A DNA stretch of 64,000 bases from Gemmatirosa kalamazoonensis (GTDB taxonomy: Bacteria; Gemmatimonadota; Gemmatimonadetes; Gemmatimonadales; Gemmatimonadaceae): assembly GCF_000522985.1 (NCBI RefSeq), contig NZ_CP007130.1:310001-374000 (forward strand), given 5' to 3'. The notes beneath the pieces are model-generated. The model saw nothing but the letters and a program-made list of their open reading frames with translations, did no database searches and was not told the origin of the DNA. A program made the position numbers and the translations under genes. This document shows positions 27,450-37,101 of the stretch, piece after piece. Each line of letters begins with the position of its first letter. Position 1 is the stretch's first letter.

Positions 27450-29914
27450 TCAACGATCCGGGGCGACCGCGTCCCGCTCGATCGCCGCATACACGGCGCG
27501 CGCCCGATCGAGCGCCGCCTCGAATTGCGCGCGCTCGGCCGGCGTGCGCCACGGCTCGCGCGCCACGCGCGCGCGCGCACGGCGTCGACCGCGTCGGCGA
27601 GGAACCGCGCGTCGTCGGCCGACGTGAAGCGGCGGCCGTCGCGCACGACGTACACGGGGCCCGTGTGCGCGAACGCGTAGTCGTCGCCCACGTAGCGCGA
27701 CGGCGGGCCCACGACGCGCGCCGCGACCCAGCCGCCGCGCGGGAGCGACACCTCGGTGGCGACGGCGATGTGGAGCGAGTCGGTCGCGGCGACGGTCTGC
27801 ACCACGGCGCCGTTGACCACGATCTCCAGGCGCGCCATCGGGGTGATCGACGTCGCCTCGGCGCGGACCGTGAGGCGCGGCGCGTCGGCCGCGCGGAGCG
27901 CGATCTCGTCGCCGGGCTCGCGCCCCGCGACGTCGAGAAAGAGCAGCGGGCCGGTGGACGCGAACGTGTGACCCGCGCGGATCCCGTCGAGCCACCGCGC
28001 GAGCGTGACCGGTCCCCCGCCCCGCAGGTGCACGTACGTGCGGTCCGAGCCGGGCGGCGGGTCGCGGCCGACGTCGGAGAAGTTGTCGGTGCCGGACGTC
28101 GCCGCGAGGCGGAAGCCGCAGTTCAGCAGCCGGTAGTACACCTCGGTCGACGCGAGCTCGTCGGAGTAGAGCGCGCCGAGGTCGTAGAAGTCGCCCTTGC
28201 CTAACGCCACGTCGACCGGGATGAGCGTGCTCGCCACCGCGGCCGGCGTGGACGCGCGCGACAGGTACGGGTGGCCGAACCCGGCGATGCCGCCCTGCGC
28301 GTGCGCCGAGTCGACGTACGCCGCGTCGATCACGGGCTGCGCGTACGGCGTGTTCCGCTCGCCCGCCGTGAACGGCAGCGCGAAGTGCTTCACGCCCAGC
28401 ATCGACACGTGGCCGAGCGAGCCGCGAAACTCCTCGCCGTACTGGAGGATGTACTGCGGCGTCGAGCCCGGGTACGGCATGCCGGTGAGATCGTCCCACC
28501 GCCCCATGAGCCGCGTGCCATCCATGTGGATCAGCGCGTTCGTTACGTGCAGGTCCTCGGCGCGCAGCTGGTCGAAGAACTCGGCGTGCGAGAGGCCCTC
28601 GAGTCCCTGGTGCAGGTCGTGGACGTGGGTGTCGCCGGACCACCAGCCGCGCGCCGGCAGGTCGACGAGGCGCGTCAGGCGGAGCGTGACGTCGCGCACG
28701 CCCCCGGCGGGCACGTCGACCGTGAGCCGCGCGGGGCGGTACTCGAAGCCCTTCGCCGCCTCGACGGTCGTGCGGCCCGCGGGGACCTCGACGTCGGCCT
28801 CGCCCGCGGTGTGGAAGTAGTGCGTGTCGTTCGCGAGGCTGACGCGGTGGAAGCCGCCGTCGGGCGCGTACCCGCGGCCGTCGCTCGCGTCCACCGTGAC
28901 GCGCGCCGGCGTGGGGCGCCCGTCGGGCCCGAGGACGCGCACGTGCACGCGGCCGGCGGGCGTGCGCGGCGTGCGCGCGCGCAGCGGCACGGCGCGCCAC
29001 GCGGAGCGCGGGCCGCCGCCGGCCGACACCGTGTAGAGCGTGGTCGGCCCGGTGCCGTTCGACACGAACGCGACACGCGCGCCGTCGGGGCTCGACGACG
29101 GCGCGAACTCGTCGTGCGCGTCGATCGTCAGGCGGATCGGATCGCCGCCCGCCGCGGAGACGAGCATCACGTCGTTCGAGCCGCCGACGTCGGAGACGAA
29201 CAGCAGCGACTGCCCGTCGGGGGTCCACCGCGGATGCGCGCGGTACTCCGTCTCGTCGACGTAGACGAGCCGCGGCGCGCCGTCGGGGAGCGGCTTCACC
29301 CAGATCCCGCCGCTGCCGAGTCGCCCGGGGACGGGCGCGACGTAGGCGAGGCGCGTCCCGTCGGGCGAGACCGCGGGCTGGAAGCCGGCGACGACGAGCG
29401 TGTCCTCGGCGGTGGCGAGGTCGTGCCGACGGATCTGGAACCGGTTGCCGCGCGCGCTGACGTAGAACAGCGCGCGCCCGTCCGGCGCCCACGTCGGCTC
29501 GACGTCGACCTCGGGGCCGGTGGTGATGCGCTGCACCGCGCCGCCCGACGCGCTCACGATGCCGATGTCGAGGTTGCCGTCGGCGTCGACGGTGAGCGCG
29601 ACGCGCCCGCCGTCGGGGCTCCACGCCGGCTCGTAGTGGTAGGCCGGCCCCGCGGTGAGCGCGACGGCGGTGCCGCCGTCGGCGGGGACGGTCCACACGT
29701 CGCCGCGCATCGCGAACGCGAGCGCGTTGCCGTCGGGGCGCCAGACCGGATCCATGGGGCCGGTGGTGACGACGGGGAGCATGTGGCGCTCGACGCGGTC
29801 GGACTGGCCGTAGTGGTTCGGCCGTGCGGCGACGTGGGCCGCGGCGACGACGAGGGGGAGGAGGGCGAGCAGTCCCGCGCGGGCGACGGCGCGGCAGGTG
29901 GGCGCGAGGGGCAT
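27450..29914 (-). CDS. Secreted CehA/McbA-type metallohydrolase with PD40 propeller; C-terminus frameshifted
   Basis: From the ATG at 29914 there is a signal peptide, then a PD40/WD40-like propeller with repeats such as DPVWRPDGNALAFAM, EPAWSPDGGRVALTV, PAVSPDGTRLAYVA and HPRWTPDGQSLLFVSD. A PHP-fold metallohydrolase domain follows, with WWSGDTHVHDLHQGLEGL and ATSGTDNFSDVGRDP. The reading frame runs to ADAVDAVRARAW at about 27570, after which a natural ending (VAREPWRTPAERAQFEAALD, then DAVAPDR and stop at 27450) continues in another frame. The shift lies in the run CGCGCGCGCGCGC at 27566-27578; one CG unit less would restore it. It is divergent from the SusC gene. Confidence 0.82.
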
Positions 29915-29939
29915 GGGCGCTCGGCGGGTGGCGGGGCGG

Positions 29940-30020
29940 ACCGTATCCAATATACCGCATGCATTGACGCGCGGCGTGCGTGTCGGATATTGGATGCAAT
30001 ATACCAACCCCCAGGGAGGT
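29940..30020. promoter_or_regulatory. AT-rich divergent promoter/operator with dyad and direct repeat
   Basis: This island is much richer in A and T than its surroundings and lies between the divergent CehA and SusC genes. ATCCAATAT (29945-29953) is inverted at ATATTGGAT (29987-29995). CAATATACC occurs twice, at 29948-29956 and 29997-30005, 49 bp apart. An AGGGAGG ribosome-binding site at 30013-30019 serves the SusC ATG at 30027. The repeats are likely operators for both divergent genes. The regulator is not known. Confidence 0.55.
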
Positions 30021-30026
30021 CCCTCG

Positions 30027-33000
30027 ATGCTCACCCGCCGCCGCCGGCCGCTCCGCGCGGGCCTGTCGGCTCTACTCCCGGCCGCGCTCTGCGCGCACGC
30101 GCTGCACGCCCAGCCAGGCGTCGCGATCAGCGGACGCGTCCTCAGCGACGCCGGCGCCGCCCTGCCCGGCGCGACGGTGTACATCGAGGGCACGCAGCTC
30201 GGCGGGACGTCCCAGGCCGACGGCCGCTACGCGTTCACCGTCCCCGCCGCCCAGGCGACCGGCCAGCGCGCCGTGCTCGCCGCGCGCCGCATCGGCTACC
30301 GCGCCACCCCGGTGACCGTCACGCTCACCGCCGGCACCCGCATCACGCAGGACTTCACGCTCGTCACCACGCCCACGCAGCTCGAGGGGCTCGTCGTCAC
30401 CGCCCTCGGCATCGAGCGCGACAAGCGATCGTTAGGCGTCGCGCAGCAGAGCGTCGCGCCGGAAGAGCTCTCGACCGCGAAGGACCCGAACGTCGTCAAC
30501 GCGCTCTCCGGCAAGGTCGCCGGCGTCGAGGTCACGAACGCCGGCCCGCCCGGCGGCTCGGCGCGCATCGTCATCCGCGGCGAGAACTCGATCACCGGCA
30601 ACAACCAGCCGCTGTTCGTCATCGACGGCGTGCCGGTCGACAACTCCGCGCCACGCAACACCGGCTTCGGGGGGCTCGACTACGGCAACACCGCCGCCGA
30701 CATCAACCCCGACGACGTCGAGTCGGTGAGCGTCCTGAAGGGCGCGAACGCCGCGGCGCTGTACGGCTCGCGCGCCGCGAACGGCGCGATCGTCATCACG
30801 ACGAAGAACGGGCGCGGCAGCCGCGGGCTCGGCGTCACCCTGACGCAGAACCTCACGTTCGAGAATCCGCTGCGCCTCCCCGAGTTCCAGGACGTCTACG
30901 GGCAGGGCTCGGGCGGCCTGTTCTCGTACAAGGACGGCCGCGGCGGCGGCGTCGCCGACAACGTGAACCGCAGCTGGGGGCCGAAGATGGACGGCCGCCT
31001 CATCACCCAGTGGTGGAGCAACGGCCAGCCCGCGCCGTGGGTGCCCGCGCCGAACAACGTGCGCGACTTCTTCCAGACCGGCCGGACGTCCACGACGTCC
31101 GCCGAGGTGTCCGGCGCGAGCGACCGCGCGGACGTGCGCCTCGCCGTGACGGACCTCGACATGAAGTCGATGTTCCCGACGAACACGATCCGTCGGCTCA
31201 ACACCTCGGTGAACGGCGGCGCCACCATCACGCCGAAGCTCAGCACGCGCGCGATGGTCTCGTACGTCCAGGACCGCGGCCACAACCGCACCGGCACCGG
31301 GTACGACGGGAACAGCGCGATCTACAACCTCATGATCTGGGGCGGCCGCCAGCGCGACCTCCCGCACATGCAGAACTACATGGCGCCCGACGGCAGCCAG
31401 ATCGCGCCGAACCGCACGACGACGAACAACCCGTACTGGGACATCTACGCCGACCCGAACGACGACACGCGCGACCGCGTGATCGGCTCCGGGCAGGTGC
31501 AGTACAAGTTCGCGAAGTGGCTCACCGGCCTCGCGCGCACCGGCACGGACTGGTACCGCCAGTGGCGCTGGCAGCAGTTCGCCGACGGCAACATCGCCGT
31601 CGACTACTCGGGCGGCGCGTTCTTCGAGCAGAACGCCTACCTCCGCGAGACGAACAGCGACCTGCTGCTCACCGCGGACAACGGCTCGAAGGGTCGCCTC
31701 GGGCTCCGCGCGAGCGTCGGCGGCAACCTGCGCAGCAACCTGTCGAAGGGCGCGAACATCGGCACGCCGCACCTCGTCGTGCCGGGCACGTTCAACATCG
31801 CCAACTCGGCCGTCACGCCGCAGGTGTCGAACAACACGTCGCAGCGGCGCGTGAACAGCGTCTACGGGCAGGCGCAGCTCTCGTGGAACGACTACCTGTT
31901 CGTCGACGTCACCGGACGCAACGACTGGTCGTCGACGCTGCCGGCGGGGACCAACGGGTACTTCTACCCGTCGGCGTCGGGGAGCTTCGTGTTCACCGAC
32001 GCGCTGCCGGCGACGCGGCTCGGCGGCCTGCTCTCGTACGGGAAGCTGCGCGCGAGCTGGGCGCAGGTCGGGTCCGACGCCGACCCGTATCAGCTCCAGG
32101 TCGCGTACTCGGCGGGCACGCCGTTCGGCAGCGTGGCGCGCTACTCGGTGCCGAACAACATCGCGAACGCGAACCTCAAGCCGGAGCACACGCGCTCGTT
32201 CGAGGGCGGGGCCGAGCTGCGGTTCGTCGACGACCGCGTGTCGCTCGACGCGACGTACTACAGCAAGGCGACGACGGACCAGATCATCCCGGCGCAGATC
32301 AGCCCGACGATCGGCTACACGAGCGCCACGGTGAACGCCGGCACGATCACGAACAAGGGGCTCGAGGTGCAGGCCGGCCTCACGCCGCTGCGCAACGCGA
32401 ACGGCCTGACCTGGGACGTGACGGTGAACTTCGCCGCAAACCGCAGCCGCGTGACGAGCCTGTACCCCGGGCTCCAGACCGTGGTGTTAGGCACCTACTG
32501 GGGCATGTCGGTCGAGGCGCGGCTCGGGGAGCTGTACGGCACGTTCTACGGCAACCCGTACCTCCGCGACACGCAGGGCCGCCTCGTCCTCGCGAACGGC
32601 CTGCCGCAGATCGACCAGCAGAAGGTGGTGATGGGCCACTACTCGCCGAACTGGGTCGGCGGCGTCCAGAACCACTTCCGCTACAAGGGCCTCGACTTCT
32701 CGTTCCTCGTCGACACGAAGCAGGGCGGCCGGCTGTTCAGCACGACGAAGATGTTCGGCAACATGTCGGGCGTGCTGAAGTCGTCGCTGTGGGGGCGCGA
32801 GAACGGCGAGACGCTGACCGACGGCGGCGCGATCCTCATCGAGGGCGTGAACGCCGACGGCACGCCGAACACGACGAAGACGACGTCGCAGGCGTACTTC
32901 AACGCGCTGTTCCAGCTCCACGAGCCGAACATGGTCACCGGCTCGTTCGTGAAGCTGCGCGAGGCGCGCCTGGGCTACGACGTGCCGGCGCGCTACACGC

Positions 33001-33179
33001 GGCGGCTGCGCGTGTCCGCGCTGAACGTCGCGGTCGTCGGCCGCAACCTCCACCTGTGGACGAACGCGCCGGACATCGACCCGGAGACCGCGTTCGACGC
33101 GAGCAACGTGCAGGGCATCGAATTCGCCAACTTCCCGACCGCGCGCAGCGTCGGGTTCGCGTTCAAGGTGACGCCATGA
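30027..33179 (+). CDS. SusC/RagA-family TonB-dependent outer-membrane receptor
   Basis: The 1050-residue protein starts with a signal peptide (about 1-28, ending HALHAQP), then a carboxypeptidase-regulatory-like domain (ISGRVLSDAGAALPGATVYI), then the plug with SGKVAGVEVTNAGPPGGSAR, NQPLFVIDGVPVDN and VLKGANAAALYGSRAANGAI, then the beta barrel ending with AFKVTP. It would pull glycans or other ligands through the outer membrane using TonB energy. The ATG at 30027 is fixed by the AGGGAGG site. Its last codons overlap the next gene start in an ATGA junction, so SusC and SusD are translated together. Confidence 0.95.
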   Translation: MLTRRRRPLRAGLSALLPAALCAHALHAQPGVAISGRVLSDAGAALPGATVYIEGTQLGGTSQADGRYAFTVPAAQATGQRAVLAARRIGYRATPVTVTLTAGTRITQDFTLVTTPTQLEGLVVTALGIERDKRSLGVAQQSVAPEELSTAKDPNVVNALSGKVAGVEVTNAGPPGGSARIVIRGENSITGNNQPLFVIDGVPVDNSAPRNTGFGGLDYGNTAADINPDDVESVSVLKGANAAALYGSRAANGAIVITTKNGRGSRGLGVTLTQNLTFENPLRLPEFQDVYGQGSGGLFSYKDGRGGGVADNVNRSWGPKMDGRLITQWWSNGQPAPWVPAPNNVRDFFQTGRTSTTSAEVSGASDRADVRLAVTDLDMKSMFPTNTIRRLNTSVNGGATITPKLSTRAMVSYVQDRGHNRTGTGYDGNSAIYNLMIWGGRQRDLPHMQNYMAPDGSQIAPNRTTTNNPYWDIYADPNDDTRDRVIGSGQVQYKFAKWLTGLARTGTDWYRQWRWQQFADGNIAVDYSGGAFFEQNAYLRETNSDLLLTADNGSKGRLGLRASVGGNLRSNLSKGANIGTPHLVVPGTFNIANSAVTPQVSNNTSQRRVNSVYGQAQLSWNDYLFVDVTGRNDWSSTLPAGTNGYFYPSASGSFVFTDALPATRLGGLLSYGKLRASWAQVGSDADPYQLQVAYSAGTPFGSVARYSVPNNIANANLKPEHTRSFEGGAELRFVDDRVSLDATYYSKATTDQIIPAQISPTIGYTSATVNAGTITNKGLEVQAGLTPLRNANGLTWDVTVNFAANRSRVTSLYPGLQTVVLGTYWGMSVEARLGELYGTFYGNPYLRDTQGRLVLANGLPQIDQQKVVMGHYSPNWVGGVQNHFRYKGLDFSFLVDTKQGGRLFSTTKMFGNMSGVLKSSLWGRENGETLTDGGAILIEGVNADGTPNTTKTTSQAYFNALFQLHEPNMVTGSFVKLREARLGYDVPARYTRRLRVSALNVAVVGRNLHLWTNAPDIDPETAFDASNVQGIEFANFPTARSVGFAFKVTP

Positions 33180-34684
33180 GCCGCTCAACTCTCGGGATCC
33201 TCGCGGCGGCGTGCGCGCTCGCCGCCGCGTGCACGCTCGTCGCGTGCGACAATCGCGACATCACGAACATCAACGACAACCCGAACGCCCCCACCAAGGT
33301 CACGCCACAGCTCCTCTTCCCGAGCGCGGTGACGGACGTCGTGAGCCGGGCGCGCGGCGGCAGCATGGACCTGACCTTCCTCGAGCTGTGGTCGCAGCAG
33401 ATCGCGATGGACCGCTTCACCGACGAGGACCACTACGCGCTGCGCGTCGACAACATCACCGGGTACTGGTCGGGCTTCTACTCCGGCGGCCTCCAGGATC
33501 TGGCGACGATCCTCCAGCAGAACACGGCCGCGGACAAGCCGAACATCGTCGCGCCGGCGCTCGTCATGAAGAGCTGGACGTACGGCATCATGACGGACAT
33601 CTGGGGCGACATCCCGTACGCGAAGGCGAACACCGGCGACGTGTCGGCCCCGCCGGAGTACGACACGCAGAAGCAGATCTACACGGGGCTGTTCGCGGAC
33701 CTGAAGCAGGCGGCCGACATCGCCGGCACCACGGGCACCACCACCAGCGCCACGGCGTCGTACGGCACCGCCGATCTGATCTACGGCGGCGACATGGCGA
33801 AGTGGAAGAAGCTCGCGAACTCGCTGCGCCTGCGGTACGGGCTGCGCCTGTCGAAGGTCGACCCGTCCACCGCGGCGACGCAGGTCGCCGCCGCCGTGAG
33901 CGCCGGCGTCATGACGTCGAACGCCGACAACGCGCTGCTCAAGTGGCCCGGCGACGGCACGAACGACAGCCCGTACTTCACGACGTTCCGCACGCGCGAC
34001 GATCAGCACGTGAGCGAGACGCTGATCAACACGCTCAAGGGGCTGTACATCTCGATCTCGGCGGCCGGCGACACGACGTTCGACCCGCGGCTCGCGATCT
34101 ACGCCGACCCGATCCAGTCGAGCCCCGCGAAGGCGCGGTGGGTCGGCATGCCTAACGGGCTCGTGGAGGAGGACGCGAACGCCATCCCGCTCACGAACAC
34201 GTCGCGGGTCGGCGCCACGCTCCGCGCGCGCACCTCGCCGTCGATCCTCATGCGCTACGACGAGGTGCTGTTCGACGAGGCGGAGGCGGCGCTGCGGGGC
34301 TGGATCCCGGGCGACCCGGCGGCGCTGTACCGCGCGGCGATCACCGCGTCGATGCAGTACTACGGCATCCCCGACGCGACGATCGCGGCGTACCTCGCGA
34401 CACCGCGCGTCGCGTACGACCCGGCCAAGGCGATGAGCCAGATCGCGCTGCAGCGGTGGATCGCGCTCTACAACGAGGGGAGCGAGGCGTACAGCGAGTG
34501 GCGGCGGACCGGCGTACCGGCGCTGAAGGCCGGCCCGGGCGCGATCACGAGCCCGCGCGAGGTCGCGCGCCGCAGCCTGTATCCGAGCTCGGAGCAGTCG
34601 TTCAACAACACGAACCTGCAGGCGGCGATGGCGCGCCAGGGGAACGTCGGGCTGCTCGGCCGCGTGTGGTGGGACACGCCGTGA
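33176..34684 (+). CDS. SusD/RagB-family outer-membrane lipoprotein
   Basis: The 502-residue protein has a lipoprotein signal (LAAACTLVACDNRDITN, Cys 24) followed by a short hydrophilic linker and the helical SusD body: DNPNAPTKVTPQLLFPSA, LRYGLRLSKVDPSTA and a conserved RYDEVLFDEAEAALRGW in the C-terminal half. It belongs to the SusD-like, starch-utilisation-system group that binds glycan at the surface and feeds it to SusC. The start codon overlaps the SusC stop by 4 bp. Substrate unknown; neighbouring GH127 and CehA genes hint at arabinan or other plant polymers. Confidence 0.93.
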   Translation: MSRSTLGILAAACALAAACTLVACDNRDITNINDNPNAPTKVTPQLLFPSAVTDVVSRARGGSMDLTFLELWSQQIAMDRFTDEDHYALRVDNITGYWSGFYSGGLQDLATILQQNTAADKPNIVAPALVMKSWTYGIMTDIWGDIPYAKANTGDVSAPPEYDTQKQIYTGLFADLKQAADIAGTTGTTTSATASYGTADLIYGGDMAKWKKLANSLRLRYGLRLSKVDPSTAATQVAAAVSAGVMTSNADNALLKWPGDGTNDSPYFTTFRTRDDQHVSETLINTLKGLYISISAAGDTTFDPRLAIYADPIQSSPAKARWVGMPNGLVEEDANAIPLTNTSRVGATLRARTSPSILMRYDEVLFDEAEAALRGWIPGDPAALYRAAITASMQYYGIPDATIAAYLATPRVAYDPAKAMSQIALQRWIALYNEGSEAYSEWRRTGVPALKAGPGAITSPREVARRSLYPSSEQSFNNTNLQAAMARQGNVGLLGRVWWDTP

Positions 34685-34760
34685 GCGGCGACGACAGGCC
34701 GTTCAGTTGACCGCAGAGGACGCGGAGCGCCGAAGAGAACATCAGGGGGCGAGATGACAG

Positions 34761-34840
34761 GCGAGTACTCTGGGGATCCAACGGCGATGGTGAGGATCTC
34801 GAGATCCTTTCTTTCGCATTTGGATCCCCAGAGTACTCGC
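34761..34840. repeat. 80-bp palindromic element between convergent genes
   Basis: The left arm (34761-34781) and right arm (34820-34840) are a perfect 21-bp inverted repeat beginning GCGAGTACTCTGGGGATCC. A second inner inverted repeat AGGATCTC/GAGATCCT (34793-34808) sits exactly at the centre. The 11 bp between the two arm parts are only partly complementary. It lies 76 bp after SusD and 36 bp before the end of GH127, both of which point toward it. It could act as a two-way terminator or be a mobile MITE/REP-like element. The preceding stretch 34700-34745 (CCGCAGAGGACGCGGAG) recalls common dispersed repeats of related genomes. Confidence 0.7.
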
Positions 34841-34876
34841 GGAGCACCTGAAACCTGCCGACCGTCGTCGACTGGT

Positions 34877-37000
34877 TCACGCGAGCCGCGGAAACGCCGA
34901 CACGCGCAGCCGTGCGCTCCCCATCGGCACGAGCGTCACCCGCTCCACCGGCTGCGCCGACGACACGGGGCTCTGTGGCAGCACCGCGCAGAGCCCGTGC
35001 TCGTCGAGGCCCCACTCGGGCAACGGCCGCGCCGCGGCGCGTAGCTCGATCGGCGCGTGGCCGCCGGCGAACGGGTTGTCGTCGGCCGGCCACGGCTTGC
35101 GCACGACGGTGAACGATCGGCGCGGGTCCGCGTCGTCGAGCGCGAGCGCGTAGTTCCACGGCGATGCCGGCTGGATCTCGAACGCGGGCCACTGGCTCGC
35201 GTCGGCGCCCTCCTGCCAGCGCGCGTCGTGCTGCGCCGTCTCGGTGCTGCTGCGCCGCTCGTACCGCTCGGCGATCGCGAGCGAGAACGTGAGCGGGCCG
35301 TAGTCGACGCTCACGCTGTTCTTGTTCTTCCGCCACTCGCGCACCGCGAGCTCCATCGGCAGGTCGAGCGTCAGGCGGTCGCCGTCGCGCCAGCGCCGCG
35401 CGACGCGCAGGTACTCGCCCGGCCGCGCGGCGGCCGAGACGCGCTCGCCGTTGATGTGGAGCGCCGCCGCCCGGCACCAGCGCGGCACGCGAAGATAGAG
35501 CGGAAACGCGACCGCGCGCGGCGCGTGCACCGTCAGGCGCACCTGCTCCTCGAACGGATAGCGCGTGTTTGACACGAGCCGCACGTCGACGCCGTCGCCG
35601 ACGCGCGCGCGCACCTCGTTCTCGCCGTAGAGCTGCGCGGCGAGCCCGTCGTCCGGCGTCGCCGTCCAACTGTGCTCGGCGAAGTACACCCAGCCGGCCG
35701 AGTGGTTGTGCTGACAGCAGCGGCTGCTGAACGGGTTCATCATCAGGAACGGACCGTCGTTGTCGATCCCCGGGTGGTGATCGCGGCCGTCGCTCACCAC
35801 CATGTTGGGGGCGGTGAGGTAGCGCAGCGCGCGGTAGTCGGCGGTGAACGCGGCGGGGAACATGTTGAACGCGACGTCCTCCGTGTGCTCGGCCCATCGC
35901 GCGTCGCCCGTGAAGCGCAGGAGCAGCGCGTTCGACGTCATCTGCTCCACCATGCCGCACGTCTCGATCGCCTGGCGCGGGTCGTCGTAGCCGGGGCGCG
36001 CGTTCTCGTCGGCGCCGAACATCCCGCCGGGCACCTGGCCGTACAGCTCGCGCACGAGGTCGAAGTCGTCGTACGTCGCGTTCACGTCGCGCTGGTCGTG
36101 GCTCTGCAGCCACCACGTGGCCGGCTCGCGGAACGACTGCGCGATGTTGACGTTGTGCCAGTTCGGGAGCTTGCCCTTCTGCCGCCAGTCGGCGGTGTTG
36201 CGGTGAATCTTCTCCGCCAGCTCGAGCAGCGATGCGTCGCCCGTGCGGTTGTACAGCCAGTGGACGCTGTACAGGTTGTCGCCGCCGCGGCTGTTCTCCC
36301 AGTAGTCCTTCAGGAACTGCTCGTCGGGGATCGTGCGCTGCCACGCGAAGTAGCGCTGCATGAGCGCGAGCACGCGCGGGTCGTTCGAGCGCTCGTGATA
36401 CGACTGCAGGCAGAACAGCATCGGCATGTTCGTCCACAGGTCGCGCGACGGCGTGCGTCTGCCCTGCCCCTTGTAGACGTCGGGCCCGAAGTCGCCGCTC
36501 GCGCGCTGGTTCTCGAGGACCGCGTCGAGCCAGAACGTCGCCTCGCGGATCATCGCGGCGTCGTTCAGCACGTAGCCGATGTTCGCGTAGCCCTTGAGCC
36601 AGTAGGGGAGCTCCTCCCAGCCGTGCTTCCCCTTGCCGTCCTTGCTCAGCCACGCGTTGTCTTGCTTCGAGAGCCAGATGCTGATCTCGCCGAGGTGGCC
36701 GGTGAGGCCGTCGCGTTGGAGCTCGAGCTGGCGCCGCAGCCACCCGCGCGGCGTGACGCTGCCGACGGGGAGCTTGACGAAGCGCTCGGGGAGGAGCGGC
36801 GCGCGGTTGCTCGGGTAGTGGCGGTTGCGCGTGGTCGTGGGCGGGTGTCGAACGCTGCTCACGCCGTCGACGCTGCCGACGCTGTCGGCCGTCCCGCCGC
36901 GCGCGAGCGGCGTGAGCGGCGTGAGCGGCGCGACGGGCATGAGGGGCGCGAGCCCCGCACCGGCGAGCGTGCCCACGAATCGACGACGGTCCATGGTCAT
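34877..37000 (-). CDS. GH127 beta-L-arabinofuranosidase (DUF1680)
   Basis: The 707-residue protein starts with a Tat-type signal (MDRRRFVGTLAGAGLAPLMP). The (alpha/alpha)6 barrel carries the zinc-thiolate site known from HypBA1: Glu346 and Cys348 in AIETCGMVEQM, then Cys428-Cys429 in SSRCCQHNHSAGW, 80 residues apart as in the reference enzyme (77). The product removes terminal beta-L-arabinofuranose from plant glycans such as hydroxyproline-linked arabinan. It probably acts in the periplasm. The start at 37000 is preceded by GGAGG. A CGTATACCGTATACG dyad lies just upstream of the promoter. Confidence 0.92.
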   Translation of the reverse strand: MTMDRRRFVGTLAGAGLAPLMPVAPLTPLTPLARGGTADSVGSVDGVSSVRHPPTTTRNRHYPSNRAPLLPERFVKLPVGSVTPRGWLRRQLELQRDGLTGHLGEISIWLSKQDNAWLSKDGKGKHGWEELPYWLKGYANIGYVLNDAAMIREATFWLDAVLENQRASGDFGPDVYKGQGRRTPSRDLWTNMPMLFCLQSYHERSNDPRVLALMQRYFAWQRTIPDEQFLKDYWENSRGGDNLYSVHWLYNRTGDASLLELAEKIHRNTADWRQKGKLPNWHNVNIAQSFREPATWWLQSHDQRDVNATYDDFDLVRELYGQVPGGMFGADENARPGYDDPRQAIETCGMVEQMTSNALLLRFTGDARWAEHTEDVAFNMFPAAFTADYRALRYLTAPNMVVSDGRDHHPGIDNDGPFLMMNPFSSRCCQHNHSAGWVYFAEHSWTATPDDGLAAQLYGENEVRARVGDGVDVRLVSNTRYPFEEQVRLTVHAPRAVAFPLYLRVPRWCRAAALHINGERVSAAARPGEYLRVARRWRDGDRLTLDLPMELAVREWRKNKNSVSVDYGPLTFSLAIAERYERRSSTETAQHDARWQEGADASQWPAFEIQPASPWNYALALDDADPRRSFTVVRKPWPADDNPFAGGHAPIELRAAARPLPEWGLDEHGLCAVLPQSPVSSAQPVERVTLVPMGSARLRVSAFPRLA

Positions 37001-37032
37001 GGGTTGGCGATCCTCCGAGGTTTGACGAATAT

Positions 37033-37047
37033 CGTATACCGTATACG
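37033..37047. promoter_or_regulatory. 15-bp palindrome CGTATACCGTATACG upstream of GH127
   Basis: The sequence is a perfect dyad of CGTATAC around one central base. It lies in the divergent region between GH127 (start 37000) and the cyclophilin gene (start 37102). GTATAC-like dyads are typical operators of GntR-type regulators. A related TATACC repeat occurs in the CehA/SusC intergenic region, so one regulator may control both sets. This is inference. Confidence 0.5.
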
Positions 37048-37101
37048 CTCTTCCGCCAGGGCACGCCGCCATCGAACGACCAGCCGAGGGGACGCGAGCA
37101 G

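Noticed and set aside
28271-34684. A single open frame of more than 2000 codons on the + strand across CehA, SusC and SusD
   Set aside because: It is antisense to CehA and out of frame with SusC; only its last part coincides with SusD. Composition is Arg/Ala-rich as expected for a shadow in GC-rich DNA.
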